A DNA stretch of 64,000 nucleotides from Mugil cephalus (lineage: Eukaryota; Chordata; Actinopteri; Mugiliformes; Mugilidae). Positions 38,950-51,800 of this stretch are shown piece after piece. The stretch is from NCBI RefSeq assembly GCF_022458985.1, contig NC_061783.1:11190413-11254412 (forward strand), read 5' to 3'. Under the pieces are notes generated by a model. The model did not search any database, had not been told where the DNA came from, and saw nothing but the letters and a program-made list of their open reading frames with translations. The first letter of the stretch is position 1, and each line of letters begins with the position of its first letter. The position numbers and the translations under genes are program-made.

Positions 38950-40250
38950 TTATATAACTTTATTATTTGGAAGCAATTTCACAGGTAGAAACATGACAGT
39001 TTAATATGACAGAGAAGGCTTCCATTCTTTAATTTTTACCCCTCCTTTCATTGTTTATCTCTCCCACAATCCCACCCCACCCAAATGGATCAAAAATGTT
39101 AAAGGGAAGGGGGTGGGCTCAGTCATCACAATCCGACAGAGATGCCAAAGATTAATTTCGGAGTGGTCTCCAAGTTTTTTCAAATGAGTATGAGGAGCCG
39201 ATGAGGGAAAATCTAAGCTTTTCAGGTCTAATGGACAGTAACGCCTCTTTCGCCCAATTGCTATGAGATGGAGGATGAAGGCATTTCCAGGTGAGGAGTA
39301 TGAGTCGCCTGGCTGACAAAGGCGATGACAGTCTGTAAGCGTAAAGGCTTTTTGCCAATAATCGTCAGGCAGTGTGATTATAAGCTTGTGCGATCCAGAG
39401 GGACCAGATGCTGGGGTGTCAACAGTAGAACTGATAAGGCTGCAAATACAAAAAATTTGCCTTTTGTCCAGGATCAAGAGCCAATAACAAATCAGCCGGA
39501 GTTTCAAGGGGTTGACTGGAGAATTTGGCATTCTTAATCTGAATAAAATGCCTTATCTGAAAAAAAAAAAAAAAAAAAAAAACTCGAAAAAGTGGAATTT
39601 AGGCAAGTCAAATATCTCTCAGGGCTCAGAAAATGGGATAAGTGCCTTGATTTAAAATTAGTTATCCCTCAAACCTTGTGCAAGAGGGCAGAAAGAGATG
39701 ATTGTTTACACCGGGGAAGACGTGTGAGGCCCTATGGAGGCTCTTCCTAATTTGAATCCAGATTTTAACAGAGCAACTACCACTTTGTGTGAGATAAAGC
39801 TGGAGGCAGCCAAAGGGAGTTGGGAGCCAGTGAGGAGTGAGTTTAGAGGATGCAAATTTCATATCCGCCGATACATGCCGCTCTTGGTCTGTTGAATTGT
39901 TAATCCAGTATAAAAGTTTATGAATTTTACAAGACCAGTAGTAATGTAAGAAATTGGACAAAGCCAAGCCACCAAGAGCTCCGGGGAGCTGTGGAACAGA
40001 TTTTCTGATACGTGTATTTTTATTGCCCCAGAGAATAATAAGGATGGAGATATGTGGAGAAAATCTAGAAACTTGGACAAAACCACCACTTTACATAAAC
40101 TAACATCACCTACTAGAGATAGTGGGAGACCAGACCATCTGTCAAAGTCTAGTTTAGAGAAATCTTTGGAGAAGAGTTGGTGGATTGCCTATAAGCCTGT
40201 ATGCCAGGCTTAGTCTTTATGGGGAGCAAAGCTGGAGCTTCCTATGCAGA
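38950..40250 (-). mobile_element. Degraded L1-type LINE remnant, C-terminal part of ORF2
   Basis: On the minus strand, frames broken by shifts and stops read, in the order expected of a fish L1, DFDRWSGLPLSL, SNFLHYYWSCKIHKLLYWI, CSVKIWIQIRKSLHRASHVF, NNHLFLPSC, FQIRHFIQIK and LRFSLIGSSYSFEKTWRP. These correspond to the segment after the reverse-transcriptase core. A 22-nt A-tract at 39560-39581 interrupts the order. The 5' part, including the endonuclease, is missing and the copy is dead. Both limits are approximate. Confidence 0.75.
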
Positions 40251-41460
40251 TATGAGAGTGGCATCAACCAGACAGAGTCACTGTGTACATTTTTCTAGTG
40301 TGTAATCTTTAATTTAGTCTTCAAACCAAAAAAAAAAAAAAAAGGTACATAATTTACATTTAATTAGGCAATATTAACCAAGCGGAAGAGAAAAGGATAA
40401 GTAGTTGTGGTTCATTTGCAATACAGTCATTACAGCAATCATAACACGCCTCTTCAGGTATTTAGACTGAAGTCAACACGAAACACTTCCATGTTGGTTA
40501 ACACTTAACACTTCAGGAAAATACAAACAAAAATATCAGGCTGGAGCGAGTATCGCTCGGAACGATACGCTGCTAAATAAATAATGTTACCTCTGAGACA
40601 TCTGCGCCAACGCGGGGTAAACACAGTCAGCCGGCATCAGCTCGTGCAGCATTCAGCGCACAGCCTCTTTTCAATCCCACTCCCTGGTAAACAATTGGGG
40701 TGGGGGGGGGGATTGAAAACAGCAAGCATCCGCACCCAGATTTACATTCCAATCAAGTGACACCCCTGTCAGAAAATGTCTTCATTTTCTCTAGTCCGAA
40801 AGCACACTGTGACCAAGATGCACACACGGAAAACAAGAACACCCGCGGTGCACAAACACGATTAACCCCACTATCTCCCTACTTTTCCTTCGTCTCCCTG
40901 ACCCACATGTAAAGTGATTTCTGGTTGAGTCTGAGCAAATAAAAAAGCAAGGTTAGCAGTGTACCACTTCTCTGTCCTCTCCTATACCCCCCTCATATTT
41001 CCACTTCCACATATTTCCATAACACAGACGAAAGCTATTTTGCGTTGCGTCTTCATCCATGCAGTTTGTTTTGGAAAGTGACGAGAGGACGAGGAAGCAC
41101 TTGAAGGGGCTCAGACAGCCTGTGTGGGCTGCCTCGCCCGGCGCTACACAACCTTGTCAGGAGTCGGCGCTTCACGTAGCTCCCTGGAAAAAGTCAGAAG
41201 GGCAGAAGTTATGTATTTGCGCGACAAGGCTCATTAAAAACCCATTTGACTCACCTTGCGTTTATAGTTTTAAAGGAATAACCAGCTTTGCTTTGGATTT
41301 CACAGTGCAAGTGGCGCCGCTGAGCTGCAGCTATATACGCTTGATGAGGCTTGACCTGAAATAAGTATTGAATCCAAAGTGGGATCAGCGAGCACATCCC
41401 AGTTATAATCCAAAACGCCTCGAGTGCCACGAATACACAACAGGACCAACATGTTTCACC
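40251..41460. other. No recognisable gene
   Basis: The stretch holds an A-tract at 40327-40343 and a G-run at 40699-40711. Short open frames have no family likeness. It is the downstream flank of the mir-187 transcript on the minus strand. Confidence 0.5.
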
Positions 41461-41469
41461 GTAAAGTGC

Positions 41470-41504
41470 TTTATTGCAGCAAATGTGACAGGAGACACTT
41501 TATT
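41470..41504 (-). terminator. Two poly(A) signals of the mir-187 transcript
   Basis: Two minus-strand AATAAA hexamers lie at 41499-41504 and 41470-41475, 24 nt apart, shortly after the mir-187 hairpin. Confidence 0.6.
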
Positions 41505-41634
41505 GATTGTTATAACTACACAGCATGGTAGCGATTAGGAGTGACCTGCAGCTGTAAAGTGAGGAGCTGGTGTCGGTAGGATCCCTCTATTCCAGGAGCT
41601 CGGCCCATCGGCGACGAGCGGACAGACAAGCAGG

Positions 41635-41740
41635 GAGGCAGACAGGCAGCTCCACTGGCTGCAACACAAGACACGAGCGGGGAGGAGAGGCAGGACCCAT
41701 GTCCTGTGTTGCAGCCGTTGGCTCAGCCAGCGAGTCACCT
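41635..41740 (-). ncRNA. mir187: mir-187 precursor hairpin
   Basis: The 3' arm at 41655-41676 reads TCGTGTCTTGTGTTGCAGCC plus AG on the minus strand, which is miR-187-3p. The 5' arm at 41695-41716 reads GGCTGCAACACAGGACATGG plus GT, the miR-187-5p type with small changes from human. The arms pair almost perfectly, including 12 consecutive pairs (GGCTGCAACACA with TGTGTTGCAGCC), around an 18-nt loop (41677-41694). It lies in a predicted last exon, about 150-180 nt upstream of two poly(A) signals. The hairpin edges beyond the mature arms are approximate. miR-187 is a conserved vertebrate microRNA; targets cannot be read from this sequence. Confidence 0.94.
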
Positions 41741-42216
41741 TCAGCTCAGGCCAGCGGCAGCTGATGCACTGTGAGGAGGAACACAGAGGAGGAGACACGG
41801 GGGAAAGGGTGGGGGTGGGGGGAGACAAAGTCGGTTACAATAGATTCTGTGTGGGAGACAGAGGAAGCAGATGGGAGAAAATGAGAGGAAGGGAGTGATG
41901 GAGAGGACCGGGGAATGAATTGGTGAGCCGAGGGGAAAATGAATGAGGGTAATAGAATGAAGGAAAATACTAATGGAGAGCAGGAGAGAGAGCGGGTAAA
42001 GGGCGACGCACCTTCACAGACACCACATTCATCACACGGCCAATGAAAATGGCCTTTTTGCGCCTTGTGAACAGGGTGTTGGCCCTCCTCGGCTACGATC
42101 TCGTATCCACCCAGCTCGACATCCAGAGAAAGACGCACCTCTGGCCCAAATTGCCTGACTAGAAGGTTAATGACTTCCAGTGCCACAGGTCCACAGAAAA
42201 AAAGGTCTGTCCGCAA

Positions 42217-45200
42217 TGTCCATATATAGCAGCCCCGTGGTGGGATTGGGGTGCGTCATTGGGAATAACTGTGATCATTATTCTAGTTATAGTGTACCGC
42301 AGATGGAAACAAAATAAATAAATAAGATCTGTTGGTGCACAAAATTAGGATGTGTGCCAGCAACGAGATGTTTATGCTGCCTATTAGTCTCATGGGTGAG
42401 CGGTTTGTTGTCAAACGAGAAGAAGGAGAAGAAGATAGCATGTAATCAATTCCCAAACCACCCCGAAGCCTCCGGTATCATCTCTCGACTCGTCTCCCCC
42501 TCCCTCTGGGGGAGTGCGCCATGTAGCAGGCATTAAAAGGTCAAAGCTGACTGAACTCTAAGCTTCACGTATCACAAACAAAGGTCTGAAAATGTCATGG
42601 TTTCGCGGACATGTGCTCAAATCTGCAGAAGGATCATCCACAGGCAAAACAACAGGAACGATCAGCAGCCCCATTTTCTATGACGTTTCCCCGCCGTACT
42701 CCTGTCAGGTTTATCCTCTTACCCCCTTCCAAAGACGCTCACATCAGCCTCACTGGCTAAACCTGACTTCAGCCTTCGCGATCATCAGCATTAGGCAATT
42801 ACACAGCCATCTTTCTCTCGCCTAGTTCCATGTAAGAAAATGGGTCCAACCTAGATTCAAAACTACAGGGATATGAACTCAGAGGACAGATGAAAGGGGC
42901 TGAAGGACAAAGCAAACAAAAAAAAAGAAAGCAGCAGGAAGCTGGGGGCAAAATTCAATTCATTTAACCCCTTTTCTATTCAGATTTTCCTTTTTAAAGA
43001 GGAAACCTTGCAAAGGAGAGCACAAAGTGAAGAAACCGTAGAATACAACCGGGGCTTCGTATAAATTTAAGGTCAGAATTTGAACTTTGGAAATTTTTAA
43101 AGGTAATAACATCAGAAGTAACCGCAGAGATATTTTTTTGAAGTAAGGAAGGAGGCCTCCCTTAACACTTGGGAATGATCCTTTTGAAGTGCGCTGTCAA
43201 ACATAGCTGATCTCCTACATCAAATTCACAAAGTATTACCCGGGACCGGCTCCTTTTGTAATAACACTCACAGCGCCTTCAAGTAGGACGTGACAAAAAC
43301 AGCGACTAATAATGGACGGCAACTACTGGAAACCGCTCGAGGCGACTGTGGTGTGAAAGAGGCCACCCAGATTCTACATTTAATCGTTTACGTGGATTGC
43401 CTTTCATTACGGCGGCAACAATGGCTTTTGACTGGACTGAAATGACTTCGCCAGGAGACGAGGCGGCATACGGAGTGCGCAGTTAATGAGAGTTATAATT
43501 GAAGTGTATTGAACTTGATTAATAAGTCCCACTTATTCTTCATTAACAGGACAATGATCAGGGAGAGTGTAATGGATATGCGCCGTGCATTCCTTCAACA
43601 CGGACTTATCGTTGTAAAAAAAATAAAAATCCCATTCAAAGATTCACACAAAAGGAGGCTGGACAATGGTGCATTGTGCCAGCTGTAACAATGGTCTGGC
43701 TCCTCTGATCACTGTGTGATATGGAGGCTGTGTTCTTGCAGGCAAATCATGAGGGCCTCGCTGCACAGTGCCATTCCCACATCCACGAGGAAGTAGCTTG
43801 ATGAAAATCTGCATCAAGAATTCCCAAAATTAAATAATCCCCGAGCTCTATCACAGGTATATGTACATTAACAAAATTACTGTAAAGGGGTTATTTAAAT
43901 TCAAATTCCAAATGGCAACTACTTGCTTGGGATGTTCCCAAAAACACGTTACATACTGTGGGTCTGTACACGCACATTAAACGTGTCTATTTGTATTTTA
44001 AGCCTCCAGCTTGGCTCACAGCAATCAGCTGGTCGTCAGGGATTTGACTTGAGAGCGTAAAGTCTCGTCTGGCAGACACTTTGGGCGTGAGGCTTTGCGC
44101 TCATTCATTTGCTGTTTCGCGCGAAGCCACAGGGAGCTAACAAACAAACAAGTGCCCCAATTTCTATGCAAGATCCCCCGCCGCCTATTTAACTCATAAG
44201 AGTTACGCATAAGCACCTGACAACTTTTAATGATGACCTTAAACCATCTTCCTGGATAATTAGACAGACGCCGGGGTAAACCCGACTCTTTATTACACAT
44301 TCTGGGTATTAGAAACTATTTTCTCATCTATTGTGCAATATGCAAAGAGGACTGCCTGCAGTCAGTTTACCAATGTAACCGGGTTTGACTTTGAACATGA
44401 ACTCTCAACCAGTCCCATCGTTTTTACTGTAAAAAGCTCATAAGAAGACGTTACAATTCCTCCCTATTCCTCTCCTTGTTATTCTCTAGGCCCTGGAGTC
44501 TGGGGATATGCTGAATTTTTAAAGAGACCTGGAGCTCGTCCCTCCGCTGGGTCCCTCCGCTCTGTGTCTTGTGAATGACCCACTGTTCCCTCGGGTTCTG
44601 GATGCTGGGATCGTCCTGATCCAAACAAACACTGTTTGTAGAACATCTTTGTTCTCCTCAACCAGATTATGCATGGTGTAGTAGTCTGTACCAGTGGCCC
44701 TGGCTCCCAAGCAAACACCAGACACCGCGCTCTGTACATCTGCTTAGAGATATATACATGCACGCACATGCACATGCACATCAGCCATCTCTGCTTTGTT
44801 CAAAGGTGCAAAAACCCACATGTTCTCTTTACCTAAAAATTGACTATAGGTGTATGGCATTGGTTTGAAAAAATAAATAAATAAAATAAAATAAAAAATC
44901 TCCACAGAGGAAGGATATATAACAAGGTCAAATAACCAAATTACGCAGTTTTAGTTTGCACAAGTTTCTCTATGGAGAATAAAAGCATGAGAGGTTTGTC
45001 TCTTCCAGTAACAGTTAAGTGACTCGAACCACTTCACGAGTAATCTCCATGGAAGGAGGGAGTCATCACTTCAAATGTTAAATATAAAATCACATTTCTC
45101 TAGCCGAGCATCTTGGTGAAATAGCATTTGAAAGCCATCATGCTACTGATTGTAAATGAAGCAGAATGTGAGAGCTGTCGTCCTTGAAGTAATGTGGATC

Positions 45201-46466
45201 AGAGTGCGTAATAATTCCCGTAGACATGAAGACAAATTCCTGGCTGCGCGCAGACCAAATTCTTTTTGAGGGAGAGAAGCTGTGACCTTGCTCTTCTTTT
45301 ACTCTGTGTCGCTGCATCAGACTATTCATCTACGCCGTGGATGGTGATAAGTGCATCACAGGCTGCGTGTGCGTTTGAAGAGCTTACTCTCTGAATGATA
45401 CATTAAAAAGAGAAATGTTTCCACAGCCGAGAAGCAGATTCCGGCGACGTAGTGCCCTGAATAAACTCTAGATGAATAAGGCTGCAGTAACGGGATCCAG
45501 TTATCTGGAGACAGCTAATACTGGCTCACAATGTCACCTTAGTGCTATTAATAATTAATCAATTAAAGAGGATAATTATACTCATCACTGAATATAGAAA
45601 ACTCAGCAAAGTTCCACCATAGGCATTTGGAGTCATAATTCTGCCGTGACCTCAAAAAAAATCCTCAGGCAATTATTCAGATCAGTAGAAAGGGTATTTG
45701 AAAGGGCCGTGGGGTTTGTTGGTTGCACGACTCTGATAGGTCATTGCAAAGGTGTGTGACCACAGCGCAGCACAGCACATTCTGCCTCTTCTCTTGAGCT
45801 TCCTCAGCACTATTGGAGTTGGTGTTGCGTTTCACAAGTGATAGCAGGCTCAGTGGCTGCTGCTTCTGGGATTGGCTTTTCCCTGCAGATGCTGACACTT
45901 TGCTGACACACTTTGGGGCGTCTCTGCTCCCCCGGTGAGAGCCTCCGTGCAGGTGAAAACAGAGTCGTGCTGGCACCAGACCTGCACTCGCCACAGCATA
46001 ATGGACAACGGTGGGGTCCGACATGCCTCAGTGAGTGGTGCATTAATACCGTCAGGGATGCAGGTTCCATCCTTTGTGAGTCAGCAGAGCATCAGACAAT
46101 TTCAGGGCTGAAATAGCCATCTGGCAAATAAATAAAAACGATACTCAACACGTGTACAGCTGCAGATTTAAAAGCCACAAAAGCAGAAATTGGTTTTCTA
46201 ATGTTCTTGTGTGGGAATAAATTTGCAAACACTTTTAGGTAGCCTACAGAGACTTACTAATACTACAATGCTGCCTGGCAGTTACATGATCGATCTACAT
46301 GGGCTTCGGGTTTCCTGTGCCCTGCAGGGGAAATGATAACAGTGCAGGTCAGGGAAGAAATATTCCATAAGTCTTTGATCATTTCATTTCACGCGTTTTC
46401 GGCACATCACAGGGACAATACTTCTCTGTGCCAATGCGGTGCAGGAAAAGAAAGCAGAATGCATAC
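42217..46466. other. No recognisable gene, probable intron of the mir-187 transcript
   Basis: AT-rich sequence with simple TAAAA repeats (44869-44897) and a purine-rich patch (42900-42940). The open frames near 44.5 and 45.7-46.0 kb have no family likeness. Confidence 0.45.
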
Positions 46467-46495
46467 CTTTCCATCGCTGTCCAGTTCCATTGCTG
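46467..46495 (-). other. Candidate 29-nt exon
   Basis: A minus-strand segment is bounded by TTCTTTGCAG and GTATGC. It contains ATG followed by eight open codons (MELDSDGK) up to the donor. It may be a micro-exon of the mir-187 host transcript or of an unrecognised small protein gene. Confidence 0.35.
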
Positions 46496-47296
46496 CTGCA
46501 AAGAAGGGATGAGTTTGTCGGATGTGAGAGTCATATCAACCTGTCTGCCGGCGTGCCTCCCTGCCTGACTCTTACGCGGAGTCGCAAGTCAATTTAGCCC
46601 TGCAGAGAAGGAGAATCCCTTTATCCGCGGACTGCACTTTACGCGGAGCCGGCCATTTCAATCTTGTGTGGAAGCGGCTGCCTGACAGAGCCTGATAAAG
46701 TGAAGATTTACTAGCGGACAAAGTGAGGAGCAATCTCTCACACTTTAGCTTACCCCATCAGTTTCTGTAAGCTATATGACCGCGTGATTTAATATCTTCT
46801 CGGCGTCTGGTAGCACCACCGCTCCTGCCCTCCACAAATGAACGCACACAGAAACACAGACACGCGGGCGCACATTGCAATGAAACAAGTACAACCTGCA
46901 GAAAGAAATAAGGCTTGAAATCTTAAGGACTTCTAAATTCACAATTGCAAAATTCCATTAGATAACACCCCATCAAATATTCGCTGAAGGCGTAATTAAA
47001 CTACAGCTAATGGATAGCAGCTAGTACATTAGAAGGAACTGATAAAAAAATAAATAAATAAATAATAATAATTGTCAAGATGGGAATAAGCCTATTATAC
47101 TGTTTTTCATTTTGATTTCCAAAACTTCAAAAAAGGGGAAAAACCGATGGTAAACCTGATCACTTTTCACTTGAAATAGTGTCGCCTGAGATTATTTCTG
47201 CGCTTAAGTCAGATCCAGATGTGACAAGTTACAATTCGACTGCTTTTTGTCTAAACTCGCAGTATTTGTCACAAACGAAGGCGTGAAAACCTACCG

Positions 47297-48501
47297 TGAG
47301 ACAGGATTCCTGGAAAAGATGCGCGTAAAACGCACCACTCCGACGATTAGTCCTTGGACACGTAGAGACGAGCCGAGCAAGAGCTGAATATTGTCGCTGT
47401 AGCTGAATGAATCCCCCCTCTGATGTCGAGCTAAACCTCTTTGCAACTTCTCTCCTGTCTGCTCGGTTCCATCGGGCGTGTTTTTGACCGGACTGCTTCT
47501 CTTGATAACGAGGGTGCCCAGAGATGCGCACTCATGTTGGCGCTTCCTCCCTGCCGCTCGCTTCAGAATATCCAATTTCACACTGTAGCTCTCTTTCTCC
47601 ACGCAGAATTCCCTTTAGACCCGGTGCAATAATTTCGCTTGATCCGGCAAGAGTTTTCTAGACCGAGACGACAGAGTGCACAGGTTAATGTGTGGCTTGT
47701 TCTTTAAAAGAGGGGGTGGGGGCGGTGGGGTTTCTGCAACTGATCTGATATGCGCAGGATACAACAATAAGGATGTCAATATATCCCACCGTCGTCTCAC
47801 ATTGGTAATTCTTATTGTCCAATAAGATTCAAGGAATTATGACATCAAAGGGTATCTGTTCAATAGAGTAGGGAAGACACTTGCGCTAAAGTAATTACAC
47901 GTCATTTTGGGATATCTGAGAAACGCAGTGTGTAGTTAGTGCGCATTTAAGTTGGGAGCAAGAGCTCAGTCCAAATGGGGCTTTTAGTAACCTAAATCCT
48001 GATACCTGAGACTAAATGCCCTAATCCTTTTATTTTAAATCGCATTATTTTCCATCTCGAAGAAAAAAAAAGTATAGGTAGGCCTACTTAGTGTTAGTAT
48101 TATTACTGTTTAACGATACAAATAATTAAAATAATTAGTACTCTGTTAAAACATCAATACCCTTTAATTAATACCAGCTTTTAACCACCGAAACACAAGT
48201 CCCTCCGCAGTGTGCTTCAAACGTACTCGGTTTCCCACAATGCATTGACAACGACGTCGTCAGAATCTCGCGACTTGACGCGGATCTGCTGGGAACCCAG
48301 GTGGCTCAACGTACGCTTGATTAAAATTAGTACATTTTGCACACTCGTCTCGCCACTATAGCCTAAGCAGTGTGCGTGGAAGCTCGTTTAATCTAGCATT
48401 CACCAGTTTACTAGCTCGACGTTTCCGGAAGGAGCTTTTTTTTTTCTTCATACTGAATCGCAGCACAGCTTCAGTTTTCACGTGTTGCGTCAGGAAATGG
48501 T
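47297..48501. promoter_or_regulatory. Probable divergent promoter region of the mir-187 transcript and C18orf21
   Basis: The interval lies between a candidate minus-strand first exon (donor at 47296) and the plus-strand C18orf21 start codon (48502). Neither start site can be fixed, and the shared-promoter idea is inferred from the layout. A TATA-like element is not obvious. Confidence 0.3.
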
Positions 48502-48599
48502 ATGAAAATGGAGCCTACAGAAGAAAAGTCAGCCCGCTTCCTGTTGGACGCCTCTCTGCTGTACAAGGCAACATGCCCGGAGCTGTCGCGGTTCCTCCT
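48502..48599 (+). CDS. C18orf21: C18orf21 coding exon 1
   Basis: The exon encodes MKMEPTEEKSARFLLDASLL, then YKATCPELSRFL, and ends in phase 2 at donor GTAAGA. The upstream frame is open, so the start rests on the two nearby Met codons and on human protein length. Confidence 0.82.
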
Positions 48600-48779
48600 G
48601 TAAGAAACCTCATTTAACATCCAACATGAATTTCACTGCCCGAGCTCGCGTCCTCACTTTTTGGTCTTTATTGTTGTAATGCTCGCACGTAGCCGCAAGG
48701 TGGAGGTGTTCGCCCATGAGACGCTGAGTTCAACTCAGCTCGAGGGGCGACTGCTCTTAAGACAGTATTCTCTGAGAAT

Positions 48780-48819
<40 letters not shown>

Positions 48820-51800
48820 ATATGTGTATATGTGTTCATATATATATATATATATATACGGAAGGTATTTCATTTTTTTGCACATAAACATATACATACC
48901 TTTATTTTGTTATAAATCAAGAATCAAGAATCTTTATTGTCATTATGCAAGGCAATATAATTTATCCAACGATTTATACAATTACAACTACAACAATCTG
49001 CTGATTAGCCAGTTAGTTGATTGACAGAAAAATTGCCAACTATGTCATTGACCATTTAGATCATCTGCAATGGAAATTCCCACCCATTTCTGAATTACTC
49101 AATCACTAAGTTAACAGAGAAAATAATCACTAGCTGAATATAGAATAGTACGGCATGAGCGCCATCTCAGACAAATACAACAGTGACGTCTTGCTTTTAC
49201 TGTACAGCATGTCTAATGATAATAATACACCGATCAACACCGTTTACAGTATATCACTACTGAAACTGATTCTGTCACCATGTGCACACATTAATAGCAT
49301 TCACGGCGTATCTGTCATTAATCCACACATGTGTCATTTGTCATCTCTTATAAATATCAGGGAAGAGATCTAAATTTGGATCTATCACTAAGCTAAGCTT
49401 TTTATTTTATTCCTCCGCTCCTAAACGCCACCGGCACTTAGAGCAGCAGCTGCTCCCTGAGACAGAGACGTGCTGTTCAGGTGTTTCAACTCAAGTGGGG
49501 ACATTTAACCCTGACAAACATTTATGTTTTGCAGCAGATAGTCTAAGAGATTCCCTTGGTCTTTCTGCTCACACTGAAAATAGAATGAGAAGGCTTTTGA
49601 ATTCCAGTCAACAAAAAGTATCATGTTTTTTAATGTTTCAAATGCAGAAAGCTCCATCACCTTTTTACTGCTTTCTTAAACCAAACCAAGACGGCATGCT
49701 TTGGAAAAATCTGTCGTTTAAATCTGGCTCAAATCCACAGATAATATCTGAGTGATGTTAAGAATCGCTTGTTTTCACATATCATTATTTACACACACCA
49801 ACCAGGCATAACATTATGACCACCTTCCTAATATTGTGTAGCTCTCGTTGTGCCTCCAAAACAGTTGTGACTCATCGGAGAGTGGACATGGGCCTTCTGA
49901 GGGTGTCCTGTGGTGACTGGCAACAGACTGTTGTTAGTGGGGGTTTGGGGGCCCAGAGGGTTGAAGGGAGGGGCTTGTTCCAGTACATACCACATATCCT
50001 AGAACAGTAGAACACTGTCACAAGATGGTCATTGTTATTCACTTCTCCCGTCAGTGGTTTTAATCGTTTGTTTGTTGTATTAATCTGATTGCTTCCTCTA
50101 CCAGTGGTTGTCCTGTCCTGTTGTCCTGTCTTGAGACTAATGGCAAAAACATTTACTGTCCTATCGAATGTCTTCCTGCACATGTCTGTTGACTTATTTT
50201 TTTCATCTGACTGAGAACTGACAGATGCTCACATTTTCAAATTGCGCTGTCACAACCACCTTCAGGATCAGCACATCATCACATTGACGTGTTGGTTCGT
50301 CGTTGGATTTGTGCCTTGAGCTATCATCAAATGCTTTCTTTAGTCTTTAGTGGGCCACTAATTTTGTGTTGTGAAGCACGAATGCCTGTGTTGTTCCTCC
50401 AGAGTGCAGTAGCCTGCTGATATCCTTATTTACACAGATGACTTATTGGAGCTGGACAGGAGCCATTAGTGAGCCTCGTGGCCGCTCATGTGCAAGTGTT
50501 GTGAGCATGTTTCTGAGGCAAGGGGCAGTTGTAAGTGTAAGCGGTGAATTAAGTTCAACTTTATTACCATTTCAGTCTTATCTACTGTACTTGCAGAGGG
50601 AAGTAGATTCCACTTGTGAGGTTGAAGCACCTTCCTAACAAGCATAACAATGAGAACAAGCAAACACAGTGGTGCAGGCGTAGACAATCCCTCTAATCAC
50701 TAGGTAGGAGAGCCAGGCGGCCTGTCAGCGTCGCCTCCTTTTATGTGTCTCCTCCAGGATTGTTAAAAAGACCTATACATGTTTTTCCCAAGATAGCAAC
50801 TGTCTTTGTCTGAATGAACAGATTCCCTTTGACAAAACAATGATAATTAGCACCACTGTTTAATTAAAATGATAGTTTGCAGTCGGCTTCAGTTTTGCTG
50901 CCTTTTCCAAAATACCAGCATCTGATAGAGTATTCTGTAGTGATTGTATGGGGGTAAAAACTCAAAGTAATTTTGTGTATATGCAAGAAAGGGTGAATGC
51001 AGGTAGGATGGGCAAACACACAGGAGTATATGCTCAAATAGTCTTTATTATTGTTTAAAGGGGCGATAATCCACTTAAAAGTGTGCACGTACAGTATCTC
51101 ACAAAAGTGCCTTTAGTGTAAATTTGTTGCCCTCTCAAAATAACTGTGTGGCACACGGCCATTAAAGTGAGTACGCCCTTAAGTGAAAATGTCCAAATTG
51201 TGCCCAGTTAGCTATTTTCCCTCCCCAGTGTCACAAGGTCTTAGGTGTGAATAGGGAGCAAGTGTGTTAAATTTGGTGCCACTGCTCTCGCACTCTCTCA
51301 TACTGGTCACTCGAAGTTCAACATGGCACCTCATGGCAAAGAAGTCTTTGAGAAACTGTAAAAAAAAGAATTGTTGCTGTACATAAGGATGGCCTAGGCT
51401 ATAAGGAGATTGTCAACACCCTGAAACTGAGCTACAGCACTGTGGCCCAGACCATACAGAGGTTTAACAGGACAGGTTCCACTCAGAACAGGCCTCGCCA
51501 TGGTCGACCAAAGAAGTTGAGTGCACGTGCTGAGGGTCATATCCAGAGGATGTCTTTTGGAAGTAGATGTATGGGTGCTGCCAGCATTGATGCAGAGGTT
51601 GAAGGGGTGGGGGGTCGGCCTGTCAGTGCTCAGACCGCACGCCGCGTATTGCATCAAATTAATCTGCATGGCTATCATCCCAGAAGGAAGCCTCTTCTAA
51701 AGACGATGCACAAGAAAGCCCGCAAAGACAAGACTAAGGTACCAAGATAAACTTATTTGGTTCAGATGGTGTCAACTAGGGCTGCACGATAAATCACGAT

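Larger units (their letters stand above)
41455..47640 (-). ncRNA. Probable spliced primary transcript of mir-187
   Basis: The last exon is well supported: acceptor CCTCACAG at 41769 after a long pyrimidine tract, exon 41768 to about 41455, and AATAAA at 41499-41504 and 41470-41475. Candidate upstream exons on the same strand are one ending at 42012 (donor GTGCGT), a 29-nt exon at 46467-46495 (acceptor TTCTTTGCAG, donor GTATGC) and a first exon ending at 47297 (donor GTAGGT). The start would lie near 47.6-47.8 kb, divergent from C18orf21 by under 1 kb. Joining these exons is inference. A short open frame spans some of them but resembles no family I know, so I treat the transcript as non-coding. 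Confidence 0.4.

Noticed and set aside
44479..44781. Minus-strand open frames containing NLVEENKDVLQTVFVWIRT
   Set aside because: They look somewhat protein-like, but no splice sites fit and no family was recognised. The frame also runs into an ATGCAC repeat.
45677..46070. Overlapping open frames of 115 and 86 codons on the minus strand
   Set aside because: Neither has recognisable domains or supporting splice signals.
47291..47602. 103-codon minus-strand open frame upstream of the candidate donor at 47296
   Set aside because: No family likeness, and the frame runs through the donor. It is better explained as 5' UTR of the candidate transcript.
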